Program-made: the position numbers and the translations under genes
Assembly (NCBI GenBank): GCA_902609285.1
Contig: CACLRL010000007.1
Location: 1-57,151, forward strand
Direction: 5' to 3'
From: an uncultured Candidatus Actinomarina sp.
GTDB taxonomy: Bacteria > Actinomycetota > Acidimicrobiia > Actinomarinales > Actinomarinaceae
Length of the DNA: 57,151 nucleotides
Part shown: positions 17,218-26,185 of the stretch, in pieces
How positions within the stretch are numbered: position 1 is the first letter of the stretch
Layout: each line of letters begins with the position of its first letter
The notes under the pieces: generated by a model
What the model was told of the DNA's origin: nothing
Database searches by the model: none
Seen by the model: the letters and a program-made list of their open reading frames with translations, nothing else

Positions 17218-18420
17218 ATGAACATTGTCATCATAGGCACAGGGTATGTTGGTTTAGTCACTGGAGTAGGGTTGGCTAATCTAGGAAACACCATTAATTT
17301 TATTGATTTAGATGAAAATAAAATTAAAGATCTGTCTAGCAAAAAAATTACCTTCTATGAGCCTGGACTTGAAGATTATTTTAATAATGATGAAACCTTT
17401 AAAAGGATGTCTTTTTCATCAGACTATACAAGTATTGAGTGGGAAAATATTGATATTGTCTTTGTGTGCGTTCAAACACCAAATAATATTGAAACAAATT
17501 CTGTTGATACAAAGTTCTTAGAATCAGCGATAAAAGAAATAAATAATGTAAACAATAATGACTTAGTAATAACAGTGAAATCGACAATTCCTCCATATGA
17601 GATAGAAAAAGTATGTGAAAAAGTAGGAATGGATTCAAGCAAATTAACATTCAATCCTGAATTCCTAAGAGAAGGTACAGCTGTTGAAGATTTCTTTAAG
17701 CCTGACAGGATTATTCTTGGAGGAGCTGACAAAGAAAAATTAAATAAATTAATAGAGCTTTATAGTGAATTTGAGTGTGAAATTATTACAACTGATTCGA
17801 TTAGCTCTCAATTGATTAAATATCTAGCCAACACATATCTTCCTCTTCGATTATCTTTTGTAAATGAAGCAACGAGATTAATAGATTATTCTGGTGGAAA
17901 TTTAGATGATGTCCTAAAAGGTGTTGGTTTAGACAACAGAATTGGACAGCACTATTTTAGACCATCACCTTCTTGGGGCGGTTCATGTTTTCCAAAAGAC
18001 CTTGTCGAGGTAAACAATTTTTATGATCATGAAAAACTAAATCTTCCACTTATTTCTAACATTATTAGTTCAAACGATATTCATGTAAATTGGACTTCTC
18101 AAAATATCAGAGATTTGTATGAATCGAAAAACTTGGAAGGTGTAATTCTTATCGGTGCAGCATTCAAAGAAGACACAGATGATTTAAGAAACTCACCTAC
18201 AACAGAGGTATTTAAAAATCTTAGAAGTTCAATTGAAAATGTCATTATTTTTGATGAAATAATTAATAATGAAGATATAGTCAAATTCGATTATCTAGAA
18301 AGTCTAAATTCTCCTCATCTATTTGTTTTAATGTATCCAGTTAAAGAGTCAACACTTGAAAGGTTGAATAAAGTTATTGAGGAAACTAATTCTATAACTT
18401 ATATACCTTGGTCACTATGA
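17218..18420 (+). CDS. ugd: UDP-glucose 6-dehydrogenase family protein
   Basis: A 400-residue nucleotide-sugar dehydrogenase that oxidises the C6 hydroxyl to a carboxylate, most likely UDP-glucose to UDP-glucuronate. The NAD-binding GTGYVGL is at 7-13, FNPEFLREG at 145-153, the active-site lysine K201 in LIKYLANTYL, and the catalytic C257 in GGSCFPKDL. The next gene is a UDP-glucuronate decarboxylase and a UDP-glucuronate 4-epimerase lies at 22.5 kb, which supports UDP-GlcA as product. ATG 17218 gives the standard N-terminus. The stop overlaps the next start as ATGA. Confidence 0.92.
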   Translation: MNIVIIGTGYVGLVTGVGLANLGNTINFIDLDENKIKDLSSKKITFYEPGLEDYFNNDETFKRMSFSSDYTSIEWENIDIVFVCVQTPNNIETNSVDTKFLESAIKEINNVNNNDLVITVKSTIPPYEIEKVCEKVGMDSSKLTFNPEFLREGTAVEDFFKPDRIILGGADKEKLNKLIELYSEFECEIITTDSISSQLIKYLANTYLPLRLSFVNEATRLIDYSGGNLDDVLKGVGLDNRIGQHYFRPSPSWGGSCFPKDLVEVNNFYDHEKLNLPLISNIISSNDIHVNWTSQNIRDLYESKNLEGVILIGAAFKEDTDDLRNSPTTEVFKNLRSSIENVIIFDEIINNEDIVKFDYLESLNSPHLFVLMYPVKESTLERLNKVIEETNSITYIPWSL

Positions 18421-19352
18421 ATATCGTAATTACTGGTGGTTCAGGATTTGTAGGATCTTATTTATCTGAAAAATTAATAAACGATGGACACGAGATTATT
18501 GTTGTGGATAATTTATTAACAGGTTCTACAGAAAATATAAATCATTTAATGCAAAACGAAAATTTTTCGTTCATTGAGCATGATGTTCAAAATCATATAG
18601 AAATAGAAACTAAGGTCGATCATGTTTTACATTTTGCAAGTGCAGCTTCACCGAAAGCATATACTGAACATCCAGTTAACACTTTAAAAGCTGGAAGTGT
18701 AGGCACTATAAACACACTGGGTTTAGCTAAAAAACATGATGCGGAATATTTACTTGCATCAACCTCAGAAGTGTATGGAGATCCGTTAATAAGCCCACAG
18801 ACTGAAGAATATTGGGGTAATGTAAATCCAAATGGTGAAAGAAGTATGTATGATGAAGCGAAAAGATTTGCAGAGGCAGCAGTTGCAACTTACTCAAGAT
18901 CCTATGATTTAAAAACTAAAATTGTAAGAATTTTCAATACTTATGGTCCAAGAATGCAATTAAACGATGGAAGAGTAGTAACAAATTTTATTGTTCAAGC
19001 ATTAAAAAATGAAAGTATAACAATATACGGAGATGGATCACAAACACGAAGCTTTTCATATGTAGAAGATACTGTTGCAGGAATAATTTCATTAATGAAT
19101 TCATCTGAATATGATGTTTTTAATATTGGTAATCCAAATGAAATGACAGTTGGCCAATTAGCAGAAAAAATTATTGAATTAACAGACTCAACATCTGAAA
19201 TAAAATATTTAGAACTTCCAAATGATGATCCAAAACAACGTAAACCTGATATTACCAAAGCTAAAACAAAATTAAATTGGGAACCAAAAGTAAATCTTGA
19301 AGATGGATTAACAAAAACTATTAAATGGGTTGAAGGGCAATTATCTAAATAA
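18417..19352 (+). CDS. UDP-glucuronate decarboxylase (UDP-xylose synthase type)
   Basis: An extended short-chain dehydrogenase of 311 residues. The NAD motif GGSGFVG is at 7-13 and the catalytic S115/S117, Y145-x3-K149 are present. Strong UXS signatures are HFASAASPKAYTEHP (72-86), the EYWGNVNP segment and YDEAKRFAEA, with RIFNTYGPRM further on. The enzyme oxidises and decarboxylates UDP-GlcA to UDP-xylose. It directly follows the UDP-glucose dehydrogenase with a 4-nt ATGA overlap, so precursor supply is coupled. It ends convergently with a glycosyltransferase, overlapping by 8 nt. Confidence 0.9.
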   Translation: MNIVITGGSGFVGSYLSEKLINDGHEIIVVDNLLTGSTENINHLMQNENFSFIEHDVQNHIEIETKVDHVLHFASAASPKAYTEHPVNTLKAGSVGTINTLGLAKKHDAEYLLASTSEVYGDPLISPQTEEYWGNVNPNGERSMYDEAKRFAEAAVATYSRSYDLKTKIVRIFNTYGPRMQLNDGRVVTNFIVQALKNESITIYGDGSQTRSFSYVEDTVAGIISLMNSSEYDVFNIGNPNEMTVGQLAEKIIELTDSTSEIKYLELPNDDPKQRKPDITKAKTKLNWEPKVNLEDGLTKTIKWVEGQLSK

Positions 19353-20406
19353 CTGCCAAGACTCTTTCTACAAGGTTGTTGACAGATTGCTTTTCTAATT
19401 TTGATTGCGAATAATTAATAATTTCATTGATTTCATGTTTTTTTAAATTTCCAATATTTGAGATTTTATTAGATAGATCTTCAGATGTTCCATCAAATTT
19501 AAATTTATCGACATATTTTTCAGGTAAAAGCTCGTCATAATCAGAATTAGAATAAAAATTAATAAGTCCATGCGACATTGTTTCAAGTACAGATTTATCA
19601 AAAAAGCCTTGTTCGGTATTGTTTATATGAAAACTTAGATTGGAAATTTTATTTATCAAATTTTTATGAGGGATACTATCCAAAAATTTTATATTTTCAT
19701 TAGATGCGTATTTTAATTTCAGCCCTTCAAAATATGCTTCATCTTTAGGTGATAGAGGACCACCTATAATTGATAATTCATGACTTGATCCATGTTCGCT
19801 ATTGAGAAATCCTGATATTGATTCATCAATTTTTTTTGACTCAGAAATTCTTGAGACGATTGCAAAATCTTTTGCATTAAAATTATCAATTTTTCGATAA
19901 AACTCATCAAATTTAATTGCATGGCCAATTACATGTAATTTATTTTTGTTATTTAATAACTTTTTGTAGGGAAATGAATTTTTTGATGCTGTAATAATTT
20001 TGTTGGAATAAATTGTTGCTTTTAGTAAAAAAATTTTTTTCAAAGAATCGGTAGGGCCTTTATGTGTGTACCAGAAAATAGATTTAATTTTTCTCATTTT
20101 AAGTATTGGTGAGGCAATAATCACCATTAACGAAGACATATGAGATAAGCAAAATTCATATTTGTTAGATTTAGTTAATTTATTAATTATTTTGAATAGA
20201 TTAATTACTTTTGCAATTCTTCCAAGCTCACTATCAATTGAAGATACTATGACATTTTTATCTACATCATCATCATTCCCTTTACTGAGACTAACTACAT
20301 GCACTTCATCAAATTTTTTTGCAAATGCATTTAACCAAGATATTGCAAATCCTAATGATGTATTTTTGGAATCTGTAGATATATTTAATACAAGAACTTT
20401 TTTCAT
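19345..20406 (-). CDS. Glycosyltransferase, GT-B type
   Basis: A 353-residue protein, MKKVLVLNIS at the N-terminus, with a GT-B layout. The N-domain ends near 170, and the C-domain starts with FAIVSRISESKKIDESI (about 183-199), then LSIIGGPLS and a SVLETMSHGL motif equivalent to the E-x7-E region of GT4 enzymes. It follows the next upstream glycosyltransferase gene (20412-21545) after 5 nt. Donor and acceptor cannot be told from sequence. The fold call is firm, the specificity unknown. Confidence 0.75.
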   Translation of the reverse strand: MKKVLVLNISTDSKNTSLGFAISWLNAFAKKFDEVHVVSLSKGNDDDVDKNVIVSSIDSELGRIAKVINLFKIINKLTKSNKYEFCLSHMSSLMVIIASPILKMRKIKSIFWYTHKGPTDSLKKIFLLKATIYSNKIITASKNSFPYKKLLNNKNKLHVIGHAIKFDEFYRKIDNFNAKDFAIVSRISESKKIDESISGFLNSEHGSSHELSIIGGPLSPKDEAYFEGLKLKYASNENIKFLDSIPHKNLINKISNLSFHINNTEQGFFDKSVLETMSHGLINFYSNSDYDELLPEKYVDKFKFDGTSEDLSNKISNIGNLKKHEINEIINYSQSKLEKQSVNNLVERVLAVI

Positions 20407-20411
20407 TTTTG

Positions 20412-21545
20412 CTATACCTCAACCAGGTTTGTAAATAGCTTTTTGTAAAGATGAAAAGTATTTTTTAAATTATATTTTTCAAAAACGAAATCTTTACCTT
20501 TTTGCCCTTTAGTCACTGCTATATCTTTTTCATTAATAATTTTGGCAATTTTAGATTTAATATTGTCTTGTGACACAGGTAAATCTAACAAATATCCTCT
20601 ATCTTCATTTTCTAAAATCTCTTTACAATCTCCAACAGGAGTACACAGAACTGGTATTCCAAAACTCATTGCCTCAAGCAACGAATGTGGCAACCCTTCA
20701 TAGTTTGATGCCTGGATGAAAAGATCAGTATTCAAAAAAATACGATTAATATCTTCTCTGTTAAGTTTCCCATGAAAAACAATGTTATCTTTATAATCAT
20801 ATTTTGATGAAATACTTTTAAGTCGATCTATTTCTGGCCCTTCTCCGACAATGTTTAATTTAATACCTGGATTATTTAAATTTGATATTGCTTTAATTAC
20901 CTTGTCTATATTTTTGTGTGGTACAAGCCTAGATAAAATAGTTATATTCAATTGATTATTTTGAAATATTTTTGTACTTTTCTTTGGCATCCTTACACCA
21001 TTATTTATAGATTCAATTTTATTTTTATATCCTAAATCTATGACGAAGTTTTTAAGGTGTTGAGAGGGTGTCACCACGATATCGGATCTTTTGATACTGA
21101 AGTTTCGTATTTTCTTTTGGAGTAAAATAAATATTCCATTATTGTTTTCTTGAAAATCGTCAAAGCTGTAAGGTGTTTTGGATTTATTATAAGCTCTTTC
21201 CCAAACAGGATCGCCAACAATCTTTCTAATAATCTTTTTTTTCAAAAAGATATTTGCAATTGTTGTTTCTGTGCCAAGACCGTTTACAAATATCAAATCT
21301 TTATCTTTTGCTAATTTATAAATTTTTAGAATTGTACTAAACCAACGATAGGGTAACGGTAAGTTTCTGTTAATTTTACTAACTGAGAACTCATTTTTTA
21401 TCTTCATATTTTGATTGTCAGAAAGAGTCAAAATATCAATCTCATAATTATGTTCATTTTGTAAATGATTTACAATTTCAGGAACGAAAGTGGCAGGCCC
21501 ACCTATATCTGGAGGAAATATTCCTACAGTTACTAGTATCTTCAT
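20412..21545 (-). CDS. Glycosyltransferase family 4
   Basis: A typical GT4 enzyme of 377 residues. The N-terminus has GIFPPDIGGPATFVP (8-22), the acceptor-side loop. The C-domain has ILSRLVPHKNIDKVIKAI, LNIVGEGPEIDRL and the E-x7-E motif in YEGLPHSLLEAMSFGIPV, then TPVGDCKEI. Such enzymes retain anomeric configuration and extend lipid-linked oligosaccharides on the cytoplasmic face. It lies in a minus-strand operon downstream of two sugar epimerase genes (7-nt gap to the nearest). Confidence 0.9.
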   Translation of the reverse strand: MKILVTVGIFPPDIGGPATFVPEIVNHLQNEHNYEIDILTLSDNQNMKIKNEFSVSKINRNLPLPYRWFSTILKIYKLAKDKDLIFVNGLGTETTIANIFLKKKIIRKIVGDPVWERAYNKSKTPYSFDDFQENNNGIFILLQKKIRNFSIKRSDIVVTPSQHLKNFVIDLGYKNKIESINNGVRMPKKSTKIFQNNQLNITILSRLVPHKNIDKVIKAISNLNNPGIKLNIVGEGPEIDRLKSISSKYDYKDNIVFHGKLNREDINRIFLNTDLFIQASNYEGLPHSLLEAMSFGIPVLCTPVGDCKEILENEDRGYLLDLPVSQDNIKSKIAKIINEKDIAVTKGQKGKDFVFEKYNLKNTFHLYKKLFTNLVEV

Positions 21546-21552
21546 AATTTAT

Positions 21553-22509
21553 TTAATCTTGTCTTTTAAATTCCACAATTTCTTTAATCATTGTTTTGAT
21601 ATCGTAACTTGGCTTAATTCCAGTCGCTTTAATAATTTTATCAATATTTGGAGTTCTTCTACTTGGGTCTTCGAATTTATCACCAAAGACATCTTTGTGG
21701 CTCTTAAACTTAACTTCTGAATTAGAGTTTGCAGTGTCTATAACCAATTGAGCCAAATCTTTAATAGATATTTCTTCAGTTTGACCAATATTATATATTT
21801 CTCCGTAGTTTTTTAATTCAGAAAGTTTTATAAAATAATTAATCACATCTCCAACCCATGTAAAAGACCTTGTTTGGCTACCATCACCGTGGATTATAAT
21901 GTCTTCATTCCTAAGAGCAGATTCTACAAATTTTGGCACGACCATTCCATACTCAGAAACTTGATTTGGACCAATAGTATTAAAAAGCCTAACTATTATT
22001 GGATTTAAATTTCCTGCTTCAAATTCAGATAAAGCTAAAAATTCATCAATCATTTTTGAGACAGCATATGACCACCTCAGTTTTGTAGTCGGCCCAATTA
22101 AACTTTTTGTTTCTTCATCCCAGCTTTCTTCTTGTGATGTTCCATAAATTTCCGATGTAGAAGTAATCAAAACTGGTATGTTATTTTTTTTACATGCTTC
22201 AAATACAATGTGAGTTCCTTGAATATTTGTTAACAGAGAATCACTTAAGTTTTCCATTATGTATTGAACACCTACACCTGCCGCTAAATGAAAGCAAAAA
22301 TCGTAACCTTCAAACATGCTATTTAAATTATTGATATCTTCGAGTTTTGATTTAACGAGATTAATTTTTGGAGAATCATCAAGATTTTCTTCTTTGCCAG
22401 TTGAAAAATCATCAATTATTAATACTTCATCAACTCCATCAGCAATCAATCTTCTTACCAGATTTGAACCAATAAAACCTGCACCACCGGTTACGATAAC
22501 TTTATTCAT
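21553..22509 (-). CDS. NAD-dependent nucleotide-sugar epimerase/dehydratase
   Basis: An extended SDR protein of 318 residues with GGAGFIGSNLVRRL (8-21), an SER/Tyr/Lys centre (TSTSEIYG and YAVSKM), RLFNTIGPNQ and GDGSQTRSFTWVGDV. The last two features resemble UDP-glucuronate decarboxylase and dTDP-glucose dehydratase relatives. Which nucleotide sugar it uses is not clear: a 4-epimerase, decarboxylase or dehydratase are all possible. It overlaps the upstream UDP-GlcA epimerase-like gene by 8 nt and is followed by two glycosyltransferases, so it probably supplies their donor. Confidence 0.82.
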   Translation of the reverse strand: MNKVIVTGGAGFIGSNLVRRLIADGVDEVLIIDDFSTGKEENLDDSPKINLVKSKLEDINNLNSMFEGYDFCFHLAAGVGVQYIMENLSDSLLTNIQGTHIVFEACKKNNIPVLITSTSEIYGTSQEESWDEETKSLIGPTTKLRWSYAVSKMIDEFLALSEFEAGNLNPIIVRLFNTIGPNQVSEYGMVVPKFVESALRNEDIIIHGDGSQTRSFTWVGDVINYFIKLSELKNYGEIYNIGQTEEISIKDLAQLVIDTANSNSEVKFKSHKDVFGDKFEDPSRRTPNIDKIIKATGIKPSYDIKTMIKEIVEFKRQD

Positions 22510-23485
22510 TTATATATACCAATTCTTTTAAATAACTTTCATTTTCTTTGTACCACGAAACTGTTTTTGCAATACCTTCCTCTATTTTAGTTGTAGGCTC
22601 CCACCCAATAGTATTTTTAATATTTTCTAGATTTGGACGAACTACGTCTGGATCTTTGTATGCTCTTTCTAAGTTCTCAATTTTTGCACTTTTTCCTGTA
22701 AACTTTTCTATTAATTTGATTACATCATTTAAAGAAACTGTGATATTTGAACCCACATTGAAGGTATTTGACTTTTCTAGTCCAGACATTTTTCTAAGGG
22801 CAGCGATAACATCTTCAATAAATGTAAATGATCTTTGTTGTTCTCCATTTCCAAAAACTTTTACTTCTTTTTCATTCATAATCCAGTGTATAAACCTTAA
22901 TATTGACATATCAGGTCTCCCATAAGGGCCATATACAGTGAAAAATCTTGAAATAATTAATTTTGTATTCGTATCTTCAAGAATTATTTTTGATAATGAT
23001 TCACCAGATAATTTAGTGCTTGCATAAACAGAGGGTGGTTTTATTTTCTCGTCTTTTTCCTCAACCATTAAATCCTGACCGCTATCACCATATATTGATG
23101 ATGTTGATGCAAGAATCAACTCTGGAATTTGCATTTGTTTAGAAAAATTAGAAATGTTTGCAGTTGCAAATGTATTATCTTCAATATAACTTTGTGGGTC
23201 TAGAAAGCTTTGTCTGACTCCTGCTCTTGCTGCCATATGATAGATTGTTGAAATCTCATAATTTTTTATTTCATTTAAGCTATCTTGTTCATTTAGATTA
23301 TTATTTAAAAAAACAAAATTTTCCTTTTTTTCTAACTCTTCTAATCTTTTTTGTTTTAACTTGACGTCATATGCATTATTTAATGAGTCAATTCCAATTA
23401 CAGTTTTGTCATCATCTAAGAGAGTATTTGATAAGTGATACCCAATAAATCCAGAACAGCCGGTAACTACTACTTTATTATCCAC
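22502..23485 (-). CDS. UDP-glucuronate 4-epimerase-like protein
   Basis: An extended SDR of 327 residues. It begins with TGCSGFIGYHLSNTLL and contains MAARAGVRQSFLDPQSYI, the ARAGVR motif that marks CapI/GAE-type UDP-glucuronate 4-epimerases. The catalytic residues are S/Y/K in ASTSSIYG and YASTKLSGE. The product would be UDP-galacturonate, using UDP-GlcA made by the dehydrogenase at 17.2 kb. The start is GTG, preceded by TAGCAT at a 7-nt spacing. It leads the minus-strand operon ending at 19345. Confidence 0.87.
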   Translation of the reverse strand: MDNKVVVTGCSGFIGYHLSNTLLDDDKTVIGIDSLNNAYDVKLKQKRLEELEKKENFVFLNNNLNEQDSLNEIKNYEISTIYHMAARAGVRQSFLDPQSYIEDNTFATANISNFSKQMQIPELILASTSSIYGDSGQDLMVEEKDEKIKPPSVYASTKLSGESLSKIILEDTNTKLIISRFFTVYGPYGRPDMSILRFIHWIMNEKEVKVFGNGEQQRSFTFIEDVIAALRKMSGLEKSNTFNVGSNITVSLNDVIKLIEKFTGKSAKIENLERAYKDPDVVRPNLENIKNTIGWEPTTKIEEGIAKTVSWYKENESYLKELVYINE

Positions 23486-23492
23486 TTAGTAT

Positions 23493-23498
23493 ATGCTA
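23493..23498 (-). promoter_or_regulatory. Putative leaderless -10 box for the UDP-GlcA epimerase operon
   Basis: TAGCAT on the minus strand, 7 nt before the GTG at 23485. An overlapping TATACT begins 2 nt before the GTG-proximal AA, so the exact -10 is uncertain. Confidence 0.35.
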
Positions 23499-23584
23499 AC
23501 AAAACTAATTATTATTCTGATAAAAGAATTAAATACTATTTATATGTATTTTTTAGGTAATATCTTTAATAATGGGGGTTATAA

Positions 23585-24760
23585 ATAAATACGCTTAAAA
23601 GCCTTTCACCTTTATACTTTCTTTTTTTCATTTCAATAATTCCTCACTTTGATCTCATTCCTGGATTTATCCATACAGACGATGTTCCTGTATTGCTATT
23701 TTTTGTAGGAGCAATATATCTATTTGTTAAAAGTAAGAATTTTTCCTTAATAATTGAAAAATACATGTATTTTCTGTTTTTTATTTTTTATTTAATTGTT
23801 CAAAATCTTTTTGTCAAAGGTGAATTCTTACACTCTGAAATATTACGTTTTGGATTTTATCTATTAATTTTTATATTTATATCAACATTTGGACAAAAAA
23901 ATTATATAAATACTTTCCCGTACTACCTATTTTTATTTTTAACTTCGTTTTCAATGATTTCATATCTATTTTCAATAAACCTTGGTAAAGATATATACGA
24001 GACATGGAATATTGGCATTAACCTAAGTGACATAGATTATATCAAAGGTAGAACAAATGGATTTCAAGCAGGGGGTCCAAATAGCTTCGCTGATTTAATT
24101 ACCATAACCGCTGTCTATTCAATGTTTAGAATGGATAAAAAGTACTTACAAGTCATTATTCCATTTTCAATTGTTGGCTGTTTTTTTACTTACTCTCGTT
24201 TCTCTTTACTTATATTGGTTCTATTTATATTTTTGAGGATCAGCATCGAAAATAAAAAGTCTACTGGATTACTGCTCTTAATTGGTTCATTATTGATATG
24301 CGTCAATTTTGGATTAGTTGAAAGATTTTCTCAAGATGATAATAGCGGAGTCCAAGACAGGGTTGAGATGCAATCAGGAACATTAGAGTTTGTAGCTGAT
24401 GATTCTCTTGTAAATAATATTTTTGGAAGAGGATTTGATACATTTGTAGTGAAAGGCAATCAAGTGCTTGATTCAAAAAATTTTGATGACAATCCTTTCT
24501 CCTATGGTCCACATAATTCATACTTATTTATATTTTTAAATTATGGGATTATCGGTCTTTTATTATTTATATTGATTTTTAAAGATCTTATATTAAATCT
24601 TGTAAAATTTAGAGATTTTAAAAATTACTCACCGAACTTGATGGCTGTTATAGCATTTCTTGTTTTAAGTCTATCTAGTGATCTGTTACAAAATCATTCT
24701 GTATCTTGGTTTTTTTATTTTAGCTACTTCTTGTATCTGAATGAGAAAGAGAATTCTTGA
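23585..24760 (+). CDS. O-antigen ligase/polymerase-like membrane protein with disrupted 5' end
   Basis: The first canonical start in this frame is TTG 23693, which gives 355 residues. The frame is open back to 23585, and the extra 36 residues (SPLYFLFFISIIPHFDLIPG then IHTDDVPVLL) align with the N-terminus of the paralogue at 11.18 kb (LLIPPNFG and INFEDIPLIG). The first membrane segment is therefore real, yet no ATG/GTG/TTG lies between 23585 and 23693. Deleting one A near 23584-23588 would join the frame to ATG 23572. Further on, GRTNGFQAGGPN, TYSRFSLL and GPHNSYLFIFLNYG mark the WaaL/Wzy family, with a short loop and no lectin insert. It may be a frameshifted gene, a non-canonical start or a base error. 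Confidence 0.68.
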   Translation: MNTLKSLSPLYFLFFISIIPHFDLIPGFIHTDDVPVLLFFVGAIYLFVKSKNFSLIIEKYMYFLFFIFYLIVQNLFVKGEFLHSEILRFGFYLLIFIFISTFGQKNYINTFPYYLFLFLTSFSMISYLFSINLGKDIYETWNIGINLSDIDYIKGRTNGFQAGGPNSFADLITITAVYSMFRMDKKYLQVIIPFSIVGCFFTYSRFSLLILVLFIFLRISIENKKSTGLLLLIGSLLICVNFGLVERFSQDDNSGVQDRVEMQSGTLEFVADDSLVNNIFGRGFDTFVVKGNQVLDSKNFDDNPFSYGPHNSYLFIFLNYGIIGLLLFILIFKDLILNLVKFRDFKNYSPNLMAVIAFLVLSLSSDLLQNHSVSWFFYFSYFLYLNEKENS

Positions 24761-24796
24761 TTTTGAAATACTCTTTTATTAGAAATCTTCAACATA

Positions 24797-24802
24797 TACT
24801 AT
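24797..24802 (+). promoter_or_regulatory. Putative leaderless -10 box for the 24.8 kb sugar operon
   Basis: TACTAT lies 7 nt before the ATG at 24810, with no Shine-Dalgarno sequence. The same hexamer and spacing occur before the Nif3 gene at 47015. Confidence 0.45.
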
Positions 24803-24809
24803 ATTTAAG

Positions 24810-25742
24810 ATGAATATTTTAGTTGTAGGTGGTGCTGGATACGTTGGTGGTGGAATCGTTGATAAGCTTTCAAAAGATCATGAAGTTACCGTTTATGATT
24901 CTTTAATTTATGAAACTTCATACCGTAAGAAAGTAAATTTTATTCTTGGTGACATAAGAGATTCTTCAAAATTAAATAGTATTTTAAGCGACTTTGATGT
25001 TGTAGTTTGGCTAGCAGCATTAGTAGGTGATGGAGCGTGTGCTATTAACCCAGAACTAACTCATGAAATTAATACAGAAAGTGTAAAAAATCTTGTTCAA
25101 AATTTTGATAAAAGAATTGTGTTTTTGTCAACCTGTTCAGTTTATGGGGCTCAAGATGGAATCTTGACTGAGTCCTCAGACACAAATCCACTATCTGAAT
25201 ATGCATCATCTAAATTAAAAGCTGAAGAGCATCTCAAAGATTCAAATGCTCTTATTTTTAGGCTTGGAACTCTTTTTGGCATAAGCGATGAATTTTCACG
25301 TGTTCGACTTGATTTAGTTGTCAATATTCTTACTGCCAAAGCACTTATTGATAAAAAAATAAGTGTGTTTGGTGGAGATCAATGGAGACCACTCCTACAT
25401 GTAAATGATGTTTCAAATGCAATAAGTCACTGTTTAAACACCGATGTAACTGGAATATATAATCTTCACTACAAAAATTATAAAATTATAGACATAGCAA
25501 ATGAGATAGAAAAAAAAGTAAAAGATGTTGAAGTAGAGGTAACGCCTATGAGCTTTGAGGATGCAAGAAACTATCAAGTATCTAGTCAAAAATTACTTGA
25601 TGAGACTGGTTTTGAAGCTTCAATAGAACTTATTAAGGGCGTTAATGAAATATATGATCTAATTTTTCATAATAGGATAAAAGACATTACTGATCCTAGG
25701 TATTCAAATCAAAACTTTTTGCAAAAGTTTGGGGTATCTTGA
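24810..25742 (+). CDS. NAD-dependent epimerase/dehydratase (extended SDR)
   Basis: A 310-residue SDR with GGAGYVGGGIV (7-17), WLAALVGDGAC (about 70-80), LSTCSVYG, the active-site Y-x3-K in EYASSKLKAEE, and a GDQWRPLLHVNDV segment. This variant with 'VGDGAC' is common in surface-glycan loci, but its exact reaction is not obvious from sequence. It leads a co-oriented group of five overlapping genes (to 29397). The stop overlaps the TTG start of the cupin gene (TTGA), so translation is coupled. A role in a deoxy-sugar pathway with the next three genes is an inference. Confidence 0.8.
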   Translation: MNILVVGGAGYVGGGIVDKLSKDHEVTVYDSLIYETSYRKKVNFILGDIRDSSKLNSILSDFDVVVWLAALVGDGACAINPELTHEINTESVKNLVQNFDKRIVFLSTCSVYGAQDGILTESSDTNPLSEYASSKLKAEEHLKDSNALIFRLGTLFGISDEFSRVRLDLVVNILTAKALIDKKISVFGGDQWRPLLHVNDVSNAISHCLNTDVTGIYNLHYKNYKIIDIANEIEKKVKDVEVEVTPMSFEDARNYQVSSQKLLDETGFEASIELIKGVNEIYDLIFHNRIKDITDPRYSNQNFLQKFGVS

Positions 25743-26185
25743 ATATAAAAAGATATGAAAGAGGATTTTCTGAAGATCACAGAGGTAGTGTTGAGTTTTT
25801 TAATGAATTAAATCTAAGTGAGTATAAAAGATTTTATACAGTAACAAATCCAAAAATAGGAACTGTAAGAGCATGGCATGGGCATAAAAAAGAAAAAAAA
25901 CTCATCAAGGTATTATCAGGAAATTTTTTGATTGGTGTTATCTCAATAGACGATTGGGAAAATCCCAATAAGACATTGAAGCCAGAGATGATTGAAATGA
26001 ATTTAAATTCAGATTTATTGTCAATTCCGGAGGGATATGCAAATGGAGCCATGAACCTTGAAGAAAATAGTAAAATTATGTATTTTTCTTCTTTAAGCTT
26101 AGAAGATTCTCTTAATGACGATTATCGCTTTGATTCAAAATATTGGGATCCTTGGACAAGTAATGGGGGTGAATTATTTGAGTAA
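25739..26185 (+). CDS. Cupin-fold sugar epimerase-like protein (RmlC/FdtA-like)
   Basis: A small protein of 148 residues with a single cupin domain. The segment EDHRGSVEFF at 13-22, then RAWHGHKKEKKLIKVLSGNF and SIPEGYANGAMNL, matches the RmlC-type cupins that epimerise or isomerise 4-keto nucleotide sugars, including the C-terminal cupin of CapF. The HGH pair is in the usual position for the active-site histidine. The start is TTG in a TTGA overlap with the previous gene, preceded by a GGGG purine run. The exact reaction is unknown. Confidence 0.82.
   Translation: MNIKRYERGFSEDHRGSVEFFNELNLSEYKRFYTVTNPKIGTVRAWHGHKKEKKLIKVLSGNFLIGVISIDDWENPNKTLKPEMIEMNLNSDLLSIPEGYANGAMNLEENSKIMYFSSLSLEDSLNDDYRFDSKYWDPWTSNGGELFE

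Noticed and set aside
22548-22925. 125-residue open frame opposite the UDP-GlcA epimerase gene, and a 146-residue one opposite the RmlD-like gene (26516-26956)
   Set aside because: Both lie wholly inside well-conserved genes on the other strand, have no recognisable motif or start context, and are the kind of antisense frame expected by chance.
23572-23598. Eight-codon open frame (ATG GGG GTT...TAA) as a regulatory leader peptide
   Set aside because: It has no meaningful residue pattern, and a single-base disruption of the true start explains it better because the homologous N-terminus continues just after it in the next frame.
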